A stretch of DNA of 64,000 nucleotides from Mameliella sp. MMSF_3455 (lineage in GTDB: Bacteria; Pseudomonadota; Alphaproteobacteria; Rhodobacterales; Rhodobacteraceae): positions 62,001 through 126,000 of the forward strand of contig NZ_JASHJL010000001.1 in the NCBI RefSeq assembly GCF_030733205.1, read 5' to 3'. Within the stretch, counting starts at the first letter, position 1. Every line of letters begins with the position of its first letter. Positions 17,021 to 25,959 of the stretch are shown in pieces. A program made the position numbers and the translations under genes. Below the pieces are notes generated by a model. That model was not told the DNA's origin and made no database searches. It saw nothing but the letters and a program-made list of their open reading frames with translations.

Positions 17021-17914
17021 ATGATCCCCAGACTTGATGCGGCAAAGATCGCGGCGCGCGATCCCGAGGCCCTGGCGGCGTTGAAGTCGGGTGCGGAACA
17101 GAGCGGGTTCCTGACTGTCTACAATACCGGGATCACCCAGGCACGCATGCGTTTCGTCCTGGCGGCTTACCGGGCGTTCTTCGACTTGCCGGAGGCCGAG
17201 AAGCGCGCCGTCGATATGGCGGCAACGGGATCGAACCGTGGCTGGGGCGCGTCACTCAGCGAACAGGTCGATCCCGAGGCCAACCCGGACTACAAGCAGG
17301 TCTTTGATTGCGGATTCGAGGCGCCGGACACGGGGCTGGCGGTTTATGCCGCCAACCTCTGGCCAGAGCGCCCCGAGGGGTTCCGGCAGGTGATCGAAGC
17401 CTATTACCGCGATGCTATGGCGGTGGCGATGGACCTGCTGCGGGGAATTGCCGAGGCAATTGGCGAGGACCGGGGCTTTTTCGACGACAAGTTCGCGCGG
17501 CCGATGGCCTTGCTTCGCGGCAATTATTACCCGCCGCGCCCGGGCTGGGCGGGCGACAAGGATTTCGGCATCGGAGCGCATACCGACTATGGGTGTCTGA
17601 CATTTCTGGGGACAGACGGGGTGCCGGGCCTGGAGGTGCTGACGCCCGAGGACGACTGGCTGCCGGTGCGCGCCGATCCGGGCGAGTTCATCATCAACTT
17701 TGGCGAGATGCTGGAGATCTGGACCGGCGGACGGGTCAAGGCGACGCTGCACCGGGTGCGGGGATCGGCGGATGAACGGATCTCTGTGCCGTTGTTCTTC
17801 AACCCCGATTGGGACACCAACGTGGCGCCGATAGGGTCTGGAGAGATGGTCTCGGCCGGGGCACACCTCGAACGGCGGTTCAACGAGACCTACCTGCACC
17901 TGAAGGCCGGGTGA
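17021..17914 (+). CDS. 2-oxoglutarate/Fe(II)-dependent oxygenase (isopenicillin N synthase-like)
   Basis: A 297-residue non-haem iron oxygenase of the isopenicillin N synthase/DIOX family. The N-terminal DIOX region runs from [15 protein letters not shown] through [14 protein letters not shown]. The C-terminal 2OG-Fe(II) core shows the iron ligands His-x-Asp in [14 protein letters not shown] and the distal His in ATLHRVRG, and the 2-oxoglutarate-binding Arg-x-Ser in [12 protein letters not shown]. The substrate is unknown; bacterial relatives act on small metabolites. The start follows AGAAGGAGAG. The longer upstream frame is the antisense of tpiA and is rejected. The ORF diverges from tpiA with 108 bp between starts. 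Confidence 0.9.
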   Translation: MIPRLDAAKIAARDPEALAALKSGAEQSGFLTVYNTGITQARMRFVLAAYRAFFDLPEAEKRAVDMAATGSNRGWGASLSEQVDPEANPDYKQVFDCGFEAPDTGLAVYAANLWPERPEGFRQVIEAYYRDAMAVAMDLLRGIAEAIGEDRGFFDDKFARPMALLRGNYYPPRPGWAGDKDFGIGAHTDYGCLTFLGTDGVPGLEVLTPEDDWLPVRADPGEFIINFGEMLEIWTGGRVKATLHRVRGSADERISVPLFFNPDWDTNVAPIGSGEMVSAGAHLERRFNETYLHLKAG

Positions 17915-17946
17915 CGTGGGCGTCCTTGGGGGGCGGGGCGCGGCGG

Positions 17947-18270
17947 TCAAAGGTGCTGCAGGGCCTCACGGGCCAGGGCAACGGCCTCTTCCGGATCGTC
18001 AAGCGCGGCACCGGGCAGGGTCCAATAAGGCATGGCCGCGCTCTGGCCCGTCTTGCGGGTATAGGTCCATCGCGTGCAGCCCATGTCTTCCAGCCGGTCG
18101 ATGAAGGCGCCCGCACCCTTGAGGTATATGCCGCCCTCCGGGTGCAGGATCGCGAAAATCGTGCCTTCGTGGTACAGGCACAGACCGCCCATCATGCGGC
18201 GGGTGGTGATGTCTCCGAGGCCCGAAAAGAGATCGCGGGCAAAGGCGATCTCTTCGGCGGAGACGCTCAC
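17947..18270 (-). CDS. TfoX N-terminal domain protein
   Basis: A 107-residue protein with TRRMMGGLCLYHEGTIFAIL, the characteristic segment of the TfoX_N family, and GAFIDRLEDMGCTRW and YWTLPGAALDDPE further on. TfoX/Sxy controls competence in gammaproteobacteria. Stand-alone TfoX_N proteins in alphaproteobacteria have no proven role. The start is a GTG that overlaps the stop of the upstream A-type Fe-S gene (GTGA), so the two are translated together. That arrangement suggests a functional link, which is not understood. The longer frame runs through the upstream gene and is rejected. Confidence 0.82.
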   Translation of the reverse strand: MSVSAEEIAFARDLFSGLGDITTRRMMGGLCLYHEGTIFAILHPEGGIYLKGAGAFIDRLEDMGCTRWTYTRKTGQSAAMPYWTLPGAALDDPEEAVALAREALQHL

Positions 18271-18650
18271 CCCTGGCTGCCCTGCTCGGCCGAGAGTTCC
18301 TCGACATCCTTGAACTTGATGGATTCTCCGCACCCGCAGGCGTCCACGACGTTGGGGTTGCGGAACTTGAATCCGGATTCAAGCAGCGATGTCTCGTAGT
18401 CGATTTCCGTGCCAAAGAGGAACATCTGCGCCATCGGCGCGATCAGGACGCGCGCGCCGTCCTGTTCCACCACTTCGTCGTTGGCTTCGGAACCGTCGAC
18501 GTAATCCATCGTGTATTCCATGCCCGCACAGCCGCCTTTCTTGACGCCGATGCGCAGGGCGTATCGTCCGTCCCGCTCCATCAACTTGCGGATCTGTGCC
18601 ACGGCGGTGGGGGTGATCGTCACGGGGGACTGACCGGGTATGCCAAACAT
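18267..18650 (-). CDS. A-type iron-sulfur cluster carrier (HesB/IscA/ErpA family)
   Basis: A 127-residue A-type carrier that passes Fe-S clusters to apo-proteins. The three conserved cysteines are visible: one in KKGGCAGMEYTMDY and two in VDACGCGESI (CGCG near the C-terminus). The start MFGIPGQSPVTITPTAVAQIRKL is chosen because it opens directly into the family domain. The longer frame upstream would add about 55 residues without motif. The member (ErpA, IscA or SufA) cannot be named with confidence. It is the first gene of a pair with the TfoX_N protein. Confidence 0.9.
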   Translation of the reverse strand: MFGIPGQSPVTITPTAVAQIRKLMERDGRYALRIGVKKGGCAGMEYTMDYVDGSEANDEVVEQDGARVLIAPMAQMFLFGTEIDYETSLLESGFKFRNPNVVDACGCGESIKFKDVEELSAEQGSQG

Positions 18651-19283
18651 GTGTGAAACCTCACTTTCATACCAAGATTTAAGGGAGCGGGTGCCTCTAC
18701 TCAAGAGGCAGGCGGCGCGCGCTGTTGTCGCCGGGTATTTCAGACTGCGGATCGGGGTTGAGGTGAACCGATTTTTCGGGGCGCTTGCAACTGTCATGAC
18801 CGTGATTTCAGGCACTGCAGCGCGGGGCGGAAGGCTGTTCCTTAACCTGTCGAGAGTCGATGAATCGAGCAGCCGTGCCGGAAATTTGCCGGTTCGGATG
18901 AAAGGGTGTGCGAAACGGAACTGATCCTGATCGAGGCCGCTCGCGCGGCCTTGCGCCGGAGCTAGTAGCGGCGTCTGGAAATTCAGATGTCGCCGGGATG
19001 AAGGCCGCGCGAGCAGAGGGACTGCGGTTTGCTACAAAGCCTTCGTCGGCGCACGGCCACGGCCCTTGTCGCCCCACTGTATGCGCCGTGTCACTGCGCG
19101 GGTCGTGGCCGGTCCGGCCGACTGCTTGCGCAACATGTTTCTTGTGGAAACGGCCAGGGATTCGGGCGCTGCGTTGGCAGGGTGCGCTGTGTTGCCTCCA
19201 ACCCGTGTCGGACGCTTCGTTGAACAGGGGGGCTGCAGCGAGTGAGGGGACCGTCCCCGATCGTTCTCGTCCGGGCTGAAAGC
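18651..19283. other. 633-bp stretch with no supported gene
   Basis: It lies between the A-type Fe-S gene and the Bcr/CflA exporter. Several short open frames exist on both strands (up to 123 codons on the plus strand), but none has a good ribosome-binding site or a recognisable motif. Base composition changes along it: the part near 18660-18800 is relatively AT-richer. I saw no tRNA, RNase P, SRP or tmRNA signature. It may hold promoters, a small RNA or the remains of a lost gene. Confidence 0.5.
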
Positions 19284-20483
19284 CTAGCCCACGGGTTCTG
19301 GCCGGTGGTCCGGGCGCAAGGCGGGCAGGGCGGCCAGAGCCGAGAGCAGCGCCAATCCCCAGAGCAACCAGATCAGGCGCGTGGGATCCGGTGTCGCGCC
19401 CAAAATGGCACCGGACACCGAGGTCATGGCCGCGCCGCAACCGATGGTGACGGCACCGGACAGCCCGGCTGCGCTGCCGGCAAGATCCGGACGCACCGAC
19501 ATGGCACCGGCCATACCCGCAGGCGTGCTGAGACCGTTGGCCACGCCGATCACCGGCATCAGCAGGAAAAAGCTCCAGGCGCTGCCGGGACCAAGCATCC
19601 AGAGCAGCAGGGCGGCCCCCAGGCCCAGAACCGAGACCAGCCGCCCGGCCAGGACCATCAGTGGCGGCGCCACGCGTGCGCCCAGGCGCCGCGAGAAATA
19701 CGAGCCGATGACGAAACCCACCGGGGGCAGGCCGATCAGCGCGCCGACTATGCTTTCCGAAACGTGGAAATGAGCCGTTCCCAGCAGGGGCGTTCCGGCA
19801 AGGAAGGCAAAGAAGATGCCGATGCCCAGCCCCATCGAGATCGTGTAGGACCAAAAGCGCAGGTCGGTCAGCAGCGCGGGATAGGCGCGGAAATGCGCGG
19901 CAAAGCCCAGGCCACGGCGAGGGTTGGTTTCGCCCACGTCCACCCAGCAGAGCCAGAGCAGCCCGGCGCCCAGCCCGGTGAAGGCCCAGAGCGTCGACCG
20001 CCAGCCAAAGGCTTGGTCCATGACGCCTCCGATCACCGGGGCAATCATCGGCCCCAGGGCGATGGCCATGCCGATCGTGCCCAGCCGGCTGGTGGCCTCG
20101 CTGGGGGCCGAGGTGTCGCGCACGATGGCCCGCGACAGGACGTTGCCCGCGATCACCGCGCTCTGCAGCACGCGGAAGGCCATGAAGCTGTAGAAATCCG
20201 GCGCAAGCGCCGTGCCGAGAGAGGCGCAGGTGAACAGCGCCAGAGACCACAGCAACACTGGGCGCCGCCCATACAGGTCCGACAGTGGGCCGATTACCAG
20301 CTGCAGCCCGGCGGTAAGCAGCATGAAGAGCGAGATCGCAAGGCTGGCCGTGGCGTAGGAGATGGAAAAGCTGCGGGCCATGTTCGCCAGCGAGGGCAGG
20401 AACATGTTGACCGAGACGATGCCCAGCACCGTCATCAGGACAAGCGTGACCAGGCTGGGTGGAGAGGCAGGAGGCTGTCGCAT
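19284..20483 (-). CDS. Bcr/CflA family multidrug efflux MFS transporter
   Basis: A 399-residue major facilitator with 12 predicted helices. The loop 2-3 motif A is GPLSDLYGRRPVLLWS. The segment AFRVLQSAVIAGNVLSRAIVRD, with its conserved arginines, is typical of the Bcr/CflA (DHA1) subgroup, as is GMAIALGPMIAPVIGGV (motif C-like) in helix 5. Such proteins export drugs, sulfonamides or amino-acid-like compounds by proton antiport; the substrate here is unknown. The ATG at 20483 is used, since the frame upstream would need a TTG start. It follows the glycerophosphodiesterase gene on the same strand, behind a hairpin. Confidence 0.92.
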   Translation of the reverse strand: MRQPPASPPSLVTLVLMTVLGIVSVNMFLPSLANMARSFSISYATASLAISLFMLLTAGLQLVIGPLSDLYGRRPVLLWSLALFTCASLGTALAPDFYSFMAFRVLQSAVIAGNVLSRAIVRDTSAPSEATSRLGTIGMAIALGPMIAPVIGGVMDQAFGWRSTLWAFTGLGAGLLWLCWVDVGETNPRRGLGFAAHFRAYPALLTDLRFWSYTISMGLGIGIFFAFLAGTPLLGTAHFHVSESIVGALIGLPPVGFVIGSYFSRRLGARVAPPLMVLAGRLVSVLGLGAALLLWMLGPGSAWSFFLLMPVIGVANGLSTPAGMAGAMSVRPDLAGSAAGLSGAVTIGCGAAMTSVSGAILGATPDPTRLIWLLWGLALLSALAALPALRPDHRPEPVG

Positions 20484-20558
20484 TGGGTTCAATCAAAAGT
20501 TGTCCATGCGGTACCCGTTTTTTTGCCCGGGCGACAGCAGAGAATTGGCGCCAACGTG

Positions 20559-20583
20559 AAAGGGCCGCCCGAAGGCGGCCCCG
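20559..20583 (-). terminator. Hairpin after the glycerophosphodiesterase gene
   Basis: On the minus strand GGGCCGCC-TTCG-GGCGGCCC gives an 8-bp stem with a UUCG tetraloop, 30 bp after the stop. The following T-run is short (TTC), so termination may be partial. Confidence 0.6.
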
Positions 20584-20612
20584 AACAAGGTTGAATTGCC
20601 GAAGCAGGAGGC

Positions 20613-21854
20613 TCAGAGGCCCATGCAGTTGGCGTAGAAGGTGGTCGTGGCGGGCCAGTCCGAAAAGACGCCCTTGACGCCGACCTGCTGGGCCAGAACG
20701 TCGAGGATCTCGAAATAGTCGCCGTCGGTGTCGGTGGCGTCCTTGACCGACTGGAAATACCAGCCGCCGCCCGAGCCGAGCGGGCCGGAGCGTTCAAGCG
20801 ACCAGGTGATGATGTTCAGGCCGGCGGCGTTTGCCTCTTCGGCATAGACCGAAGGCACCATTGCGCCACTGTCGTCCAGCGTGACCAGCATCCACAGCGG
20901 CGGCGCGATATAGTTGACGCCCATCTCCTTCAGTTCGGCCATCGTCGGCTTGAAGGTGCTTGCATCCATCGGATCGATCAGGCCCTCGTCCTCGTCCGAG
21001 GCCTCGTAGCGATCATCCAGATAGACCGCCTGTGCGCCGAATTCGGGCTCGTTCTCGATCCAGTAGAGCACGTCCGACAGGTCGAACGACTGGGCCCAGA
21101 CGCGCGAGGGGTCGATGCCGGCAGCCTTGTACTCGTCGATCAGCTTTTGCGCGTAGTCGGCCTGGCTGAAACCGTTGAAGGGCATCTCGACCGACGGAGC
21201 TTTCAGTTCCGGGGTGAAGTCTGCGCCGAGGCTGTCGAACAGCGCGATCGATTCCGCGTGGGTCATCAGGGTCGCGCCGCTGACGAAAAGGTCGGTGCGC
21301 CAGTTGGCGGTGCCGCCGAGGTAGGCCTCTGCCGTGGTGGCCGAGGCATCGGAGGAATCCATCTTGGGCGTCAGGGTCTTGAACTCGGCCAGGGTCAGGT
21401 CCGAGGTGCGGCATTCCGCGCTGGCCTTGGCATCGCCCGAGGCCGGGGTGAAGGGCGTGGTGCATTTCGAAGCGAGCGGGCCCGCCACGATGTCGGTGGT
21501 GGTGTGCAGGTCGTTCTGGGCGTGGCGGCAGACCAGTTCCAGATCGGCGGTGAAGGTCACATCACATTCCAGGATGCCTGCGCCCATGCCCGCTGCGGCG
21601 CGGTTCGATTCGACCGTATGTTCGGGGAACATCAGCGGTGCGCCGCGGTGCCCGACAGAGAAATGCGTGCGCGCGGGCGTGTTGCCAAGGCAGGACTGCA
21701 GCTTGTCCTTGAGCGCGCCGTCTTCCATCCGCGACACCAGGTAGGCGGGGCGGACACCATATGTGAGACCGGCGTCATAGGCATTGGCGTGGGTTTCGGC
21801 CAGCACGGGGCCAGCCAGAGTGGCGCAGGCCAGGGCGAGTGTGAACGTCTTCAT
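20613..21854 (-). CDS. glpQ: Periplasmic glycerophosphodiester phosphodiesterase
   Basis: A 413-residue exported enzyme that hydrolyses glycerophosphodiesters to glycerol 3-phosphate and an alcohol. A Sec signal peptide occupies residues 1-19 ([19 protein letters not shown]). Catalytic motifs of the GDPD TIM barrel are [13 protein letters not shown] (HR and E), [19 protein letters not shown] (ExD and the second His) and the substrate-binding FTPELKAP. It is larger than E. coli GlpQ by about 50 residues, with a Thr/Ser-rich stretch around residues 130-175. It could recover phosphate and glycerol from membrane lipid breakdown. The start is preceded by AGGAGGCTCCAAT. Confidence 0.92.
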   Translation of the reverse strand: MKTFTLALACATLAGPVLAETHANAYDAGLTYGVRPAYLVSRMEDGALKDKLQSCLGNTPARTHFSVGHRGAPLMFPEHTVESNRAAAGMGAGILECDVTFTADLELVCRHAQNDLHTTTDIVAGPLASKCTTPFTPASGDAKASAECRTSDLTLAEFKTLTPKMDSSDASATTAEAYLGGTANWRTDLFVSGATLMTHAESIALFDSLGADFTPELKAPSVEMPFNGFSQADYAQKLIDEYKAAGIDPSRVWAQSFDLSDVLYWIENEPEFGAQAVYLDDRYEASDEDEGLIDPMDASTFKPTMAELKEMGVNYIAPPLWMLVTLDDSGAMVPSVYAEEANAAGLNIITWSLERSGPLGSGGGWYFQSVKDATDTDGDYFEILDVLAQQVGVKGVFSDWPATTTFYANCMGL

Positions 21855-21943
21855 GAATTGGAGCCTCCTGTTGAGAGGCCCTTCTCATCGGGGCGTTGGG
21901 TAACGGGCGCGTGACGGCTTTGACAAACTTCGGTAACGCTTTG

Positions 21944-22675
21944 TCAGGGCTGGGCGATCTGCATCAGGGCCTGGGTGCCGTAGCTGGCGCCAAGCGCCCA
22001 GGCAAAGGAGGCCAGCGTGCCGATGATGACGTATTCGCTGGCGCGGTGATCCTCCTTGGCGGTGTCGAAGCGCAGCACCGACTTGGCGGCGATCAGGAAG
22101 CCTATGCCGGTAGGCTCCCCGATGGTGACAAAGAGAAAGATCAGGGCGCGTTCAAGCTGTCCGATCAGGCGACCGGCCTCTGGCAAACCCTTCAGCGGAA
22201 CCTCGAACCGGGCGGTGAGCATCCCCACGACGTAACCGCCCGCCAGCACCGTGGTGATCAGCCCGGCCGTAAAGAGCGCAGGCGCCACCAGATGCGGCAG
22301 CCAGGGTGACCATATCCCCTGGGACGCGGCAGCGGGCCACCACAGGGCGGCAGCCAGCAGCGTGACCATGTGCGCGCCTTGGTCCAGCAGGAAGGCACCC
22401 AGCGTGTCCCGCCAGCGGGCAGGGGACCAGGCCTTGACCGCGTCGATGCCGAAATGTGCCAGCGCCACGATCAGCGCCACAACCCAGGCGCCGCCTAGGG
22501 CCGCCCATGTCAGCACAAAGACCACGCCGACATGCAACAGCAGGACCCCGAGGTTGCGCTTGCGGTCGACCATCCAGCCGGTCTGAAACACGAAATCCGC
22601 CAGGACGTGCGCGAGGAACAGCGCGGCAAAGCTCTGCGCGGCCAGCGGATCAAGAACGGGCAGTGTCGTGGGCAT
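21944..22675 (-). CDS. DUF3307 membrane protein
   Basis: A 243-residue polytopic membrane protein with about six helices. The N-terminal LFLAHVLADFVFQTGWMVDRKR is the DUF3307 signature, with conserved His and Asp in the first helix, and HFGIDAVKAWSPARW follows. A soluble-looking LEVP-type loop (ARFEVPLKGLPEAGRLIGQLERALI) precedes the last helices. The function is unknown. It overlaps the SatD-like gene by one base (TAATG), so the two are co-translated. SatD-like and DUF3307 genes are a recurrent pair across bacteria, which points to a shared task. Confidence 0.85.
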   Translation of the reverse strand: MPTTLPVLDPLAAQSFAALFLAHVLADFVFQTGWMVDRKRNLGVLLLHVGVVFVLTWAALGGAWVVALIVALAHFGIDAVKAWSPARWRDTLGAFLLDQGAHMVTLLAAALWWPAAASQGIWSPWLPHLVAPALFTAGLITTVLAGGYVVGMLTARFEVPLKGLPEAGRLIGQLERALIFLFVTIGEPTGIGFLIAAKSVLRFDTAKEDHRASEYVIIGTLASFAWALGASYGTQALMQIAQP

Positions 22676-23337
22676 TACAGGTTGTCCCGGATCATCTCCA
22701 TGCGGTCTTCGTAGACCCTCAGTGTTTCCTGCAGCGCGTCAAGAGCGGTGCCGGACAGCCGGCTTTGGACCGCCTGTCGGGTCACACCAGCTTTCTGCGC
22801 GATCTCTTCCTGTGTCGGAGCCTGGACGCGCAGTGCCTCGAACAGGGCTTGCCCCTGGGTCCGGTTCCAGCCTTGCGCTTCGCGATCGACGAAGAGCATG
22901 AGCGCGCCGAGCGCCTCGCCGAGGGCACCGGGAATGCGGGGTAGGGCCAGTTGCGTGCCGCGTCCCATCCCGGCCAGCACGTCACCTGCCATGTGAAAGG
23001 CCACGCCAGAGGCGGCGGCCAGGTTGCCGTCATCGGGGATTTGAGCGGGTCCGACGCCGATACCAATTCGAGTGGACAGGGATCCGGCGGCGACAAGCGC
23101 GGCCTGGATGCGCAGGGCCGCGCGCAGACCTGTCTGTGCCATAGGCAGGAAGATCTGCCAACCGTCGCCGCGATGGCGCTGAAAGAGGGGTGGGGCGCCA
23201 GTGTCCTCGCCGATGTCATGGCTGACGCGTTCCAGCACCTGCATCGCCTCATCCAGGGCGTCGGGCCCATGCCGGCGTGAGGCGACAAGATCGCCGGTCA
23301 GGACGCTGGCAAAGACATGAGCGGCGGTTTCGACCAT
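22675..23337 (-). CDS. SatD-like protein with C-terminal helix-turn-helix
   Basis: A 220-residue protein. The N-terminal two thirds resembles the SatD family: VLTGDLVASRR near the start, FQRHRGDGWQIF in the middle and RIGIGVGPAQI. This has the look of a degenerate nucleotide-cyclase/polymerase palm fold. The last 60 residues hold an HTH, TQEEIAQKAGVTRQAVQSRLSG. The combination suggests a DNA-binding sensor. It forms a translationally coupled pair with the DUF3307 gene. The ATG at 23337 is chosen because the frame upstream would begin at a TTG. A perfect 13-bp inverted repeat lies only 11 bp before this start and may be its own operator. Function unknown. Confidence 0.78.
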   Translation of the reverse strand: MVETAAHVFASVLTGDLVASRRHGPDALDEAMQVLERVSHDIGEDTGAPPLFQRHRGDGWQIFLPMAQTGLRAALRIQAALVAAGSLSTRIGIGVGPAQIPDDGNLAAASGVAFHMAGDVLAGMGRGTQLALPRIPGALGEALGALMLFVDREAQGWNRTQGQALFEALRVQAPTQEEIAQKAGVTRQAVQSRLSGTALDALQETLRVYEDRMEMIRDNL

Positions 23338-23347
23338 GTGCAAAACT

Positions 23348-23378
23348 AAACCCTTGCATTGCGAAAATGCAAGGGTTT
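23348..23378. promoter_or_regulatory. Perfect 13-bp inverted repeat before the SatD-like gene
   Basis: Arms AAACCCTTGCATT and AATGCAAGGGTTT are separated by 5 bp. The repeat sits between positions 11 and 41 upstream of the start, in unusually AT-rich DNA. Half sites TTGCA recur nearby (around 23396). It is a candidate operator for autoregulation, or a stem in the leader RNA. Confidence 0.6.
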
Positions 23379-23416
23379 TGATTTGCTTTGAGATTTTGCA
23401 AGATTAACGTCTTGCC

Positions 23417-23779
23417 CTACATGAAGCCCAGTTCCAGCCGTGCTTCATCGGACATCATCTCCATCCCCCAGGGCGGCTCCCAGGTCAGATCGACGTCAAC
23501 CTGCTTCACGCCGGGCAGCGGTTCGACCGCTTCGGCGACCCAGCCGGGCATCTCGCCCGCGACGGGACAGCCCGGCGCGGTGAGGGTCATGATGATGTTG
23601 ACTTCGTTCTGGTCGTTGATGTCGACGGTGTAGACCAGCCCCAGATCGTAGATATTGACCGGGATTTCAGGGTCGTAGACCGTGCGGCAGGCCTCGACCA
23701 CCGTATCGTAAAGCGGGTGATCGGTGCTTGAGGGCGCGATCAGCGGTGCGCCCTCCATCTGCGTATTCTGCTCGGTCAT
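23417..23779 (-). CDS. sufT: SufT-like Fe-S assembly protein (MIP18/DUF59 family)
   Basis: A 120-residue MIP18-family protein. The core is VYDPEIPVNIYDLGLVYTVD followed by MTLTAPGCPVAGEMPGWV, with the conserved Cys, and by DVDLTWEPPWGMEMMSDEAR. These are the features of SufT/PaaD-like proteins that help Fe-S cluster assembly or delivery. In many alphaproteobacteria the gene closes the suf operon; here no suf genes are adjacent. A second Fe-S protein (A-type carrier) is 5 kb away. The start MTEQNTQMEG is chosen over a frame extension of 10 residues because it follows GAGGACCGCA. Confidence 0.88.
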   Translation of the reverse strand: MTEQNTQMEGAPLIAPSSTDHPLYDTVVEACRTVYDPEIPVNIYDLGLVYTVDINDQNEVNIIMTLTAPGCPVAGEMPGWVAEAVEPLPGVKQVDVDLTWEPPWGMEMMSDEARLELGFM

Positions 23780-24120
23780 TGCGGTCCTCGTGTCCGAATA
23801 GCTGAGCAATTATATAGGAAAAGTGTGGGGCGCGGTAAAGAGCATGGAGGGCATTCCCTCGAAAGATCGTCAGGCGATTAAAGCATGTCGCCTGCCGGCA
23901 GGTCATGCTTGGGACGGAAGATAGCCGCCGTCCGGATTGGTTCTGATGACCAGACAAAAAGGTAATCTTCGATACATCTATCGTGACATGTCCAGAGTCT
24001 GGCTGTATACAACTTTAGAGTGAGTTGTGGTCGGTTCGGCAGGCAGATTGCCCGACATCTTCGTCCCTCTGCAACGAAGCGATGACCCGGGATCGGCCAG
24101 AACTGGAGAGGACAATCATT

Positions 24121-24324
24121 ATGCTCTCAACATTGGTGTCAGTGCTTGGCGGTGTTCCAAAGACGGACGCGTTTCCGCGAGCGGATCAGAGGGACCACGA
24201 CCAATCCGAGCAGATCCAGTGGTCGTTGGGTCACGGCTGGTGGATTCTGCCAGTGGCCCTGCTTGGCCTGCATTTCTGGATCGTGGTCATCAGATGGTTC
24301 GTGGGGCTTATGTTCCCGAACTGA
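24121..24324 (+). CDS. Small single-pass membrane protein, unknown function
   Basis: A 67-residue protein with a polar N-terminal half (residues 1-40, rich in Asp, Gln and Arg) and a C-terminal hydrophobic helix WWILPVALLGLHFWIVVIRW running almost to the end (VGLMFPN). The ATG at 24121 has GGAGAGG at a good distance. A longer reading from 24025 has no such site. No family is recognised. The gene lies tail to tail with the RimB-RimK gene, with 28 bp between stops. That it is a real gene rests on the ribosome-binding site and the clean membrane helix. Confidence 0.5.
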   Translation: MLSTLVSVLGGVPKTDAFPRADQRDHDQSEQIQWSLGHGWWILPVALLGLHFWIVVIRWFVGLMFPN

Positions 24325-24352
24325 ACGGACCGGGCCCGAACCGCTTGCCGGT

Positions 24353-25768
24353 TCAGTTGTCCTCTGCCTTGCTGATGCGCTTGACCGGGGCCGGGCGCAC
24401 CTTGGATTCCAGATGCTCATACAGTTTTTCGGCCACGTTTTTCTTGGTCGCCGTCTCGATCCCCTCGAGCCCGGGGCTGGAATTGACCTCCAGCACCTTG
24501 GGGCCCGACTCGGACCGCAGCAGGTCCACGCCCGCCAGGTTCAATCGAAAGGCGCGGGCGGCCCGCAGGGCAGTCTCGCGTTCTTCCTTGGTGATGCGCA
24601 CGACCTGTGCCTGGCCACCACGATGAAGATTTGAACGGAAATCGCCTTCGGCCCCGGTGCGTTTCATCGCCGCCACGACCTTGCCGCCGACGACGAGACA
24701 GCGGATGTCTTCGCCGGCCGCCTCCTTGACGAAATCCTGGACCAGGAAATTGGCTTTGAGCCCGCGGAAGGCGTCGATCACCGATTCCGCGGCCTTCTTG
24801 GTTTCGGCAAGGACGACCCCCTTGCCCTGCGTGGACTCCAGCAGCTTGACGATCAGGGGCGCAGTGCCCACCAGCCGCATCAGGCTTTGCGTGTCCTTTG
24901 GAGAAGCCGCAAAGGCGGTATTGGGCATGCCGATCTTGTGCCGCGCCATCAATTGATGTGCGTACAGCTTGTCGCGCGAGGCGGTGATCCCCTCGGATCC
25001 GTTGACGCAAAAGGTGCCGATTGTCTCGAACTGGCGGATCACGGCAGTCCCGTAAGAGGTGACGCTGGCGCCGATGCGCGGGATCACCGCGTCGTAGCGG
25101 GGTAGGCGTTTGCCGTCGTAATGCACCTCTGGCGAGAGCGCGTTGATCGCCATGTAACAGCGCGTTGTGTCGATCACCTCGACGGTGTGGCCGCGCTTTT
25201 CGCCTTCCTCGACCAGTCGGCGGGTCGAATAATTGTCCTCGCGGCTGAGGACGGCAATGCGCAGCGCCCGGTTTGGCGCCGCCTGCCGCACACGGGCGGT
25301 GGTGTAGACGTCATAGCTGAGCTTGGGCTGCTGGAACCGGTCGGTGGCCACGATGGTGATATGATCCTTGAGCGCCTCGCGGCCCAGCAGCATGCGCGAC
25401 GCCATGGTCGAGCGGTCGGTCAGTGTCATCTCGATGCGCCAGCTTTCATCGCCCACGCGGATGGTGGAGGCGATGACATAGCGGGATTCGGACTCGCCGT
25501 TCGAGGAGGTGACGGTGCGACGATCGACGATCCGGGCCGAACAGGGGATCACCAGGTCATCCCGTCCGGGCACCGGGTGAACGGTGAACCGCACCTTGGG
25601 CGCCGAGGCCGGGCCGAAGGTCTCGATGTCGAAGGCATGCAAGGCCGAAGTTCGGGCGCCGGTATCGACCTTTGCGCGCAAGGCAGGCAGGCCAAGGTCG
25701 GGCAATGAGACCCATTCCTCCCAGCCAAAACGGATCATGCCGGGCAGTGGTTCAAGGCTGTCGTCCAT
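24353..25768 (-). CDS. RimB-RimK fusion: retropepsin-like protease plus ATP-grasp glutamate ligase
   Basis: A 471-residue protein with two domains. Residues about 12-150 are a RimB/'ATP-dependent zinc protease' domain with the retropepsin-like motif [14 protein letters not shown] (Asp35) and the block [14 protein letters not shown]. Residues about 168-455 are RimK, an ATP-grasp ligase that adds glutamates to ribosomal protein S6: [16 protein letters not shown], the ATP-binding [35 protein letters not shown], and the Mg-binding [20 protein letters not shown]. In Pseudomonas rimA, rimB and rimK are separate genes. Here writer and trimming domains are one chain, and no rimA-like gene is next to it. 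The basic C-terminal tail ([17 protein letters not shown]) is short. Confidence 0.88.
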   Translation of the reverse strand: MDDSLEPLPGMIRFGWEEWVSLPDLGLPALRAKVDTGARTSALHAFDIETFGPASAPKVRFTVHPVPGRDDLVIPCSARIVDRRTVTSSNGESESRYVIASTIRVGDESWRIEMTLTDRSTMASRMLLGREALKDHITIVATDRFQQPKLSYDVYTTARVRQAAPNRALRIAVLSREDNYSTRRLVEEGEKRGHTVEVIDTTRCYMAINALSPEVHYDGKRLPRYDAVIPRIGASVTSYGTAVIRQFETIGTFCVNGSEGITASRDKLYAHQLMARHKIGMPNTAFAASPKDTQSLMRLVGTAPLIVKLLESTQGKGVVLAETKKAAESVIDAFRGLKANFLVQDFVKEAAGEDIRCLVVGGKVVAAMKRTGAEGDFRSNLHRGGQAQVVRITKEERETALRAARAFRLNLAGVDLLRSESGPKVLEVNSSPGLEGIETATKKNVAEKLYEHLESKVRPAPVKRISKAEDN

Positions 25769-25866
25769 GCGGCCCTCCCTTCAGAGCCATTACAGCCCTA
25801 GCAAGGCCAACGCCGCACAGCAAGGCACTGCCTCGGGGCGCGCACCGAACGCACATTTTGGCTTTA

Positions 25867-25884
25867 ATGTGCGAATATGCACAT
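25867..25884. promoter_or_regulatory. Dyad between the rimBK and pirin starts
   Basis: ATGTGC-GAATAT-GCACAT, perfect 6-bp arms in an AT-rich patch midway in the 191-bp divergent promoter. A possible operator for either gene; no regulator is adjacent. Confidence 0.3.
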
Positions 25885-25959
25885 AACGGCAGTGTTTGTC
25901 GGCGTATCGTTCGAGATTTCAGGGGCTATATTGAAAGCAACACATCAGGAGGACCCGAG

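Noticed and set aside
24025-24324. 99-codon version of the small membrane protein
   Set aside because: The longer start has no ribosome-binding site; the internal ATG at 24121 has GGAGAGG in front.
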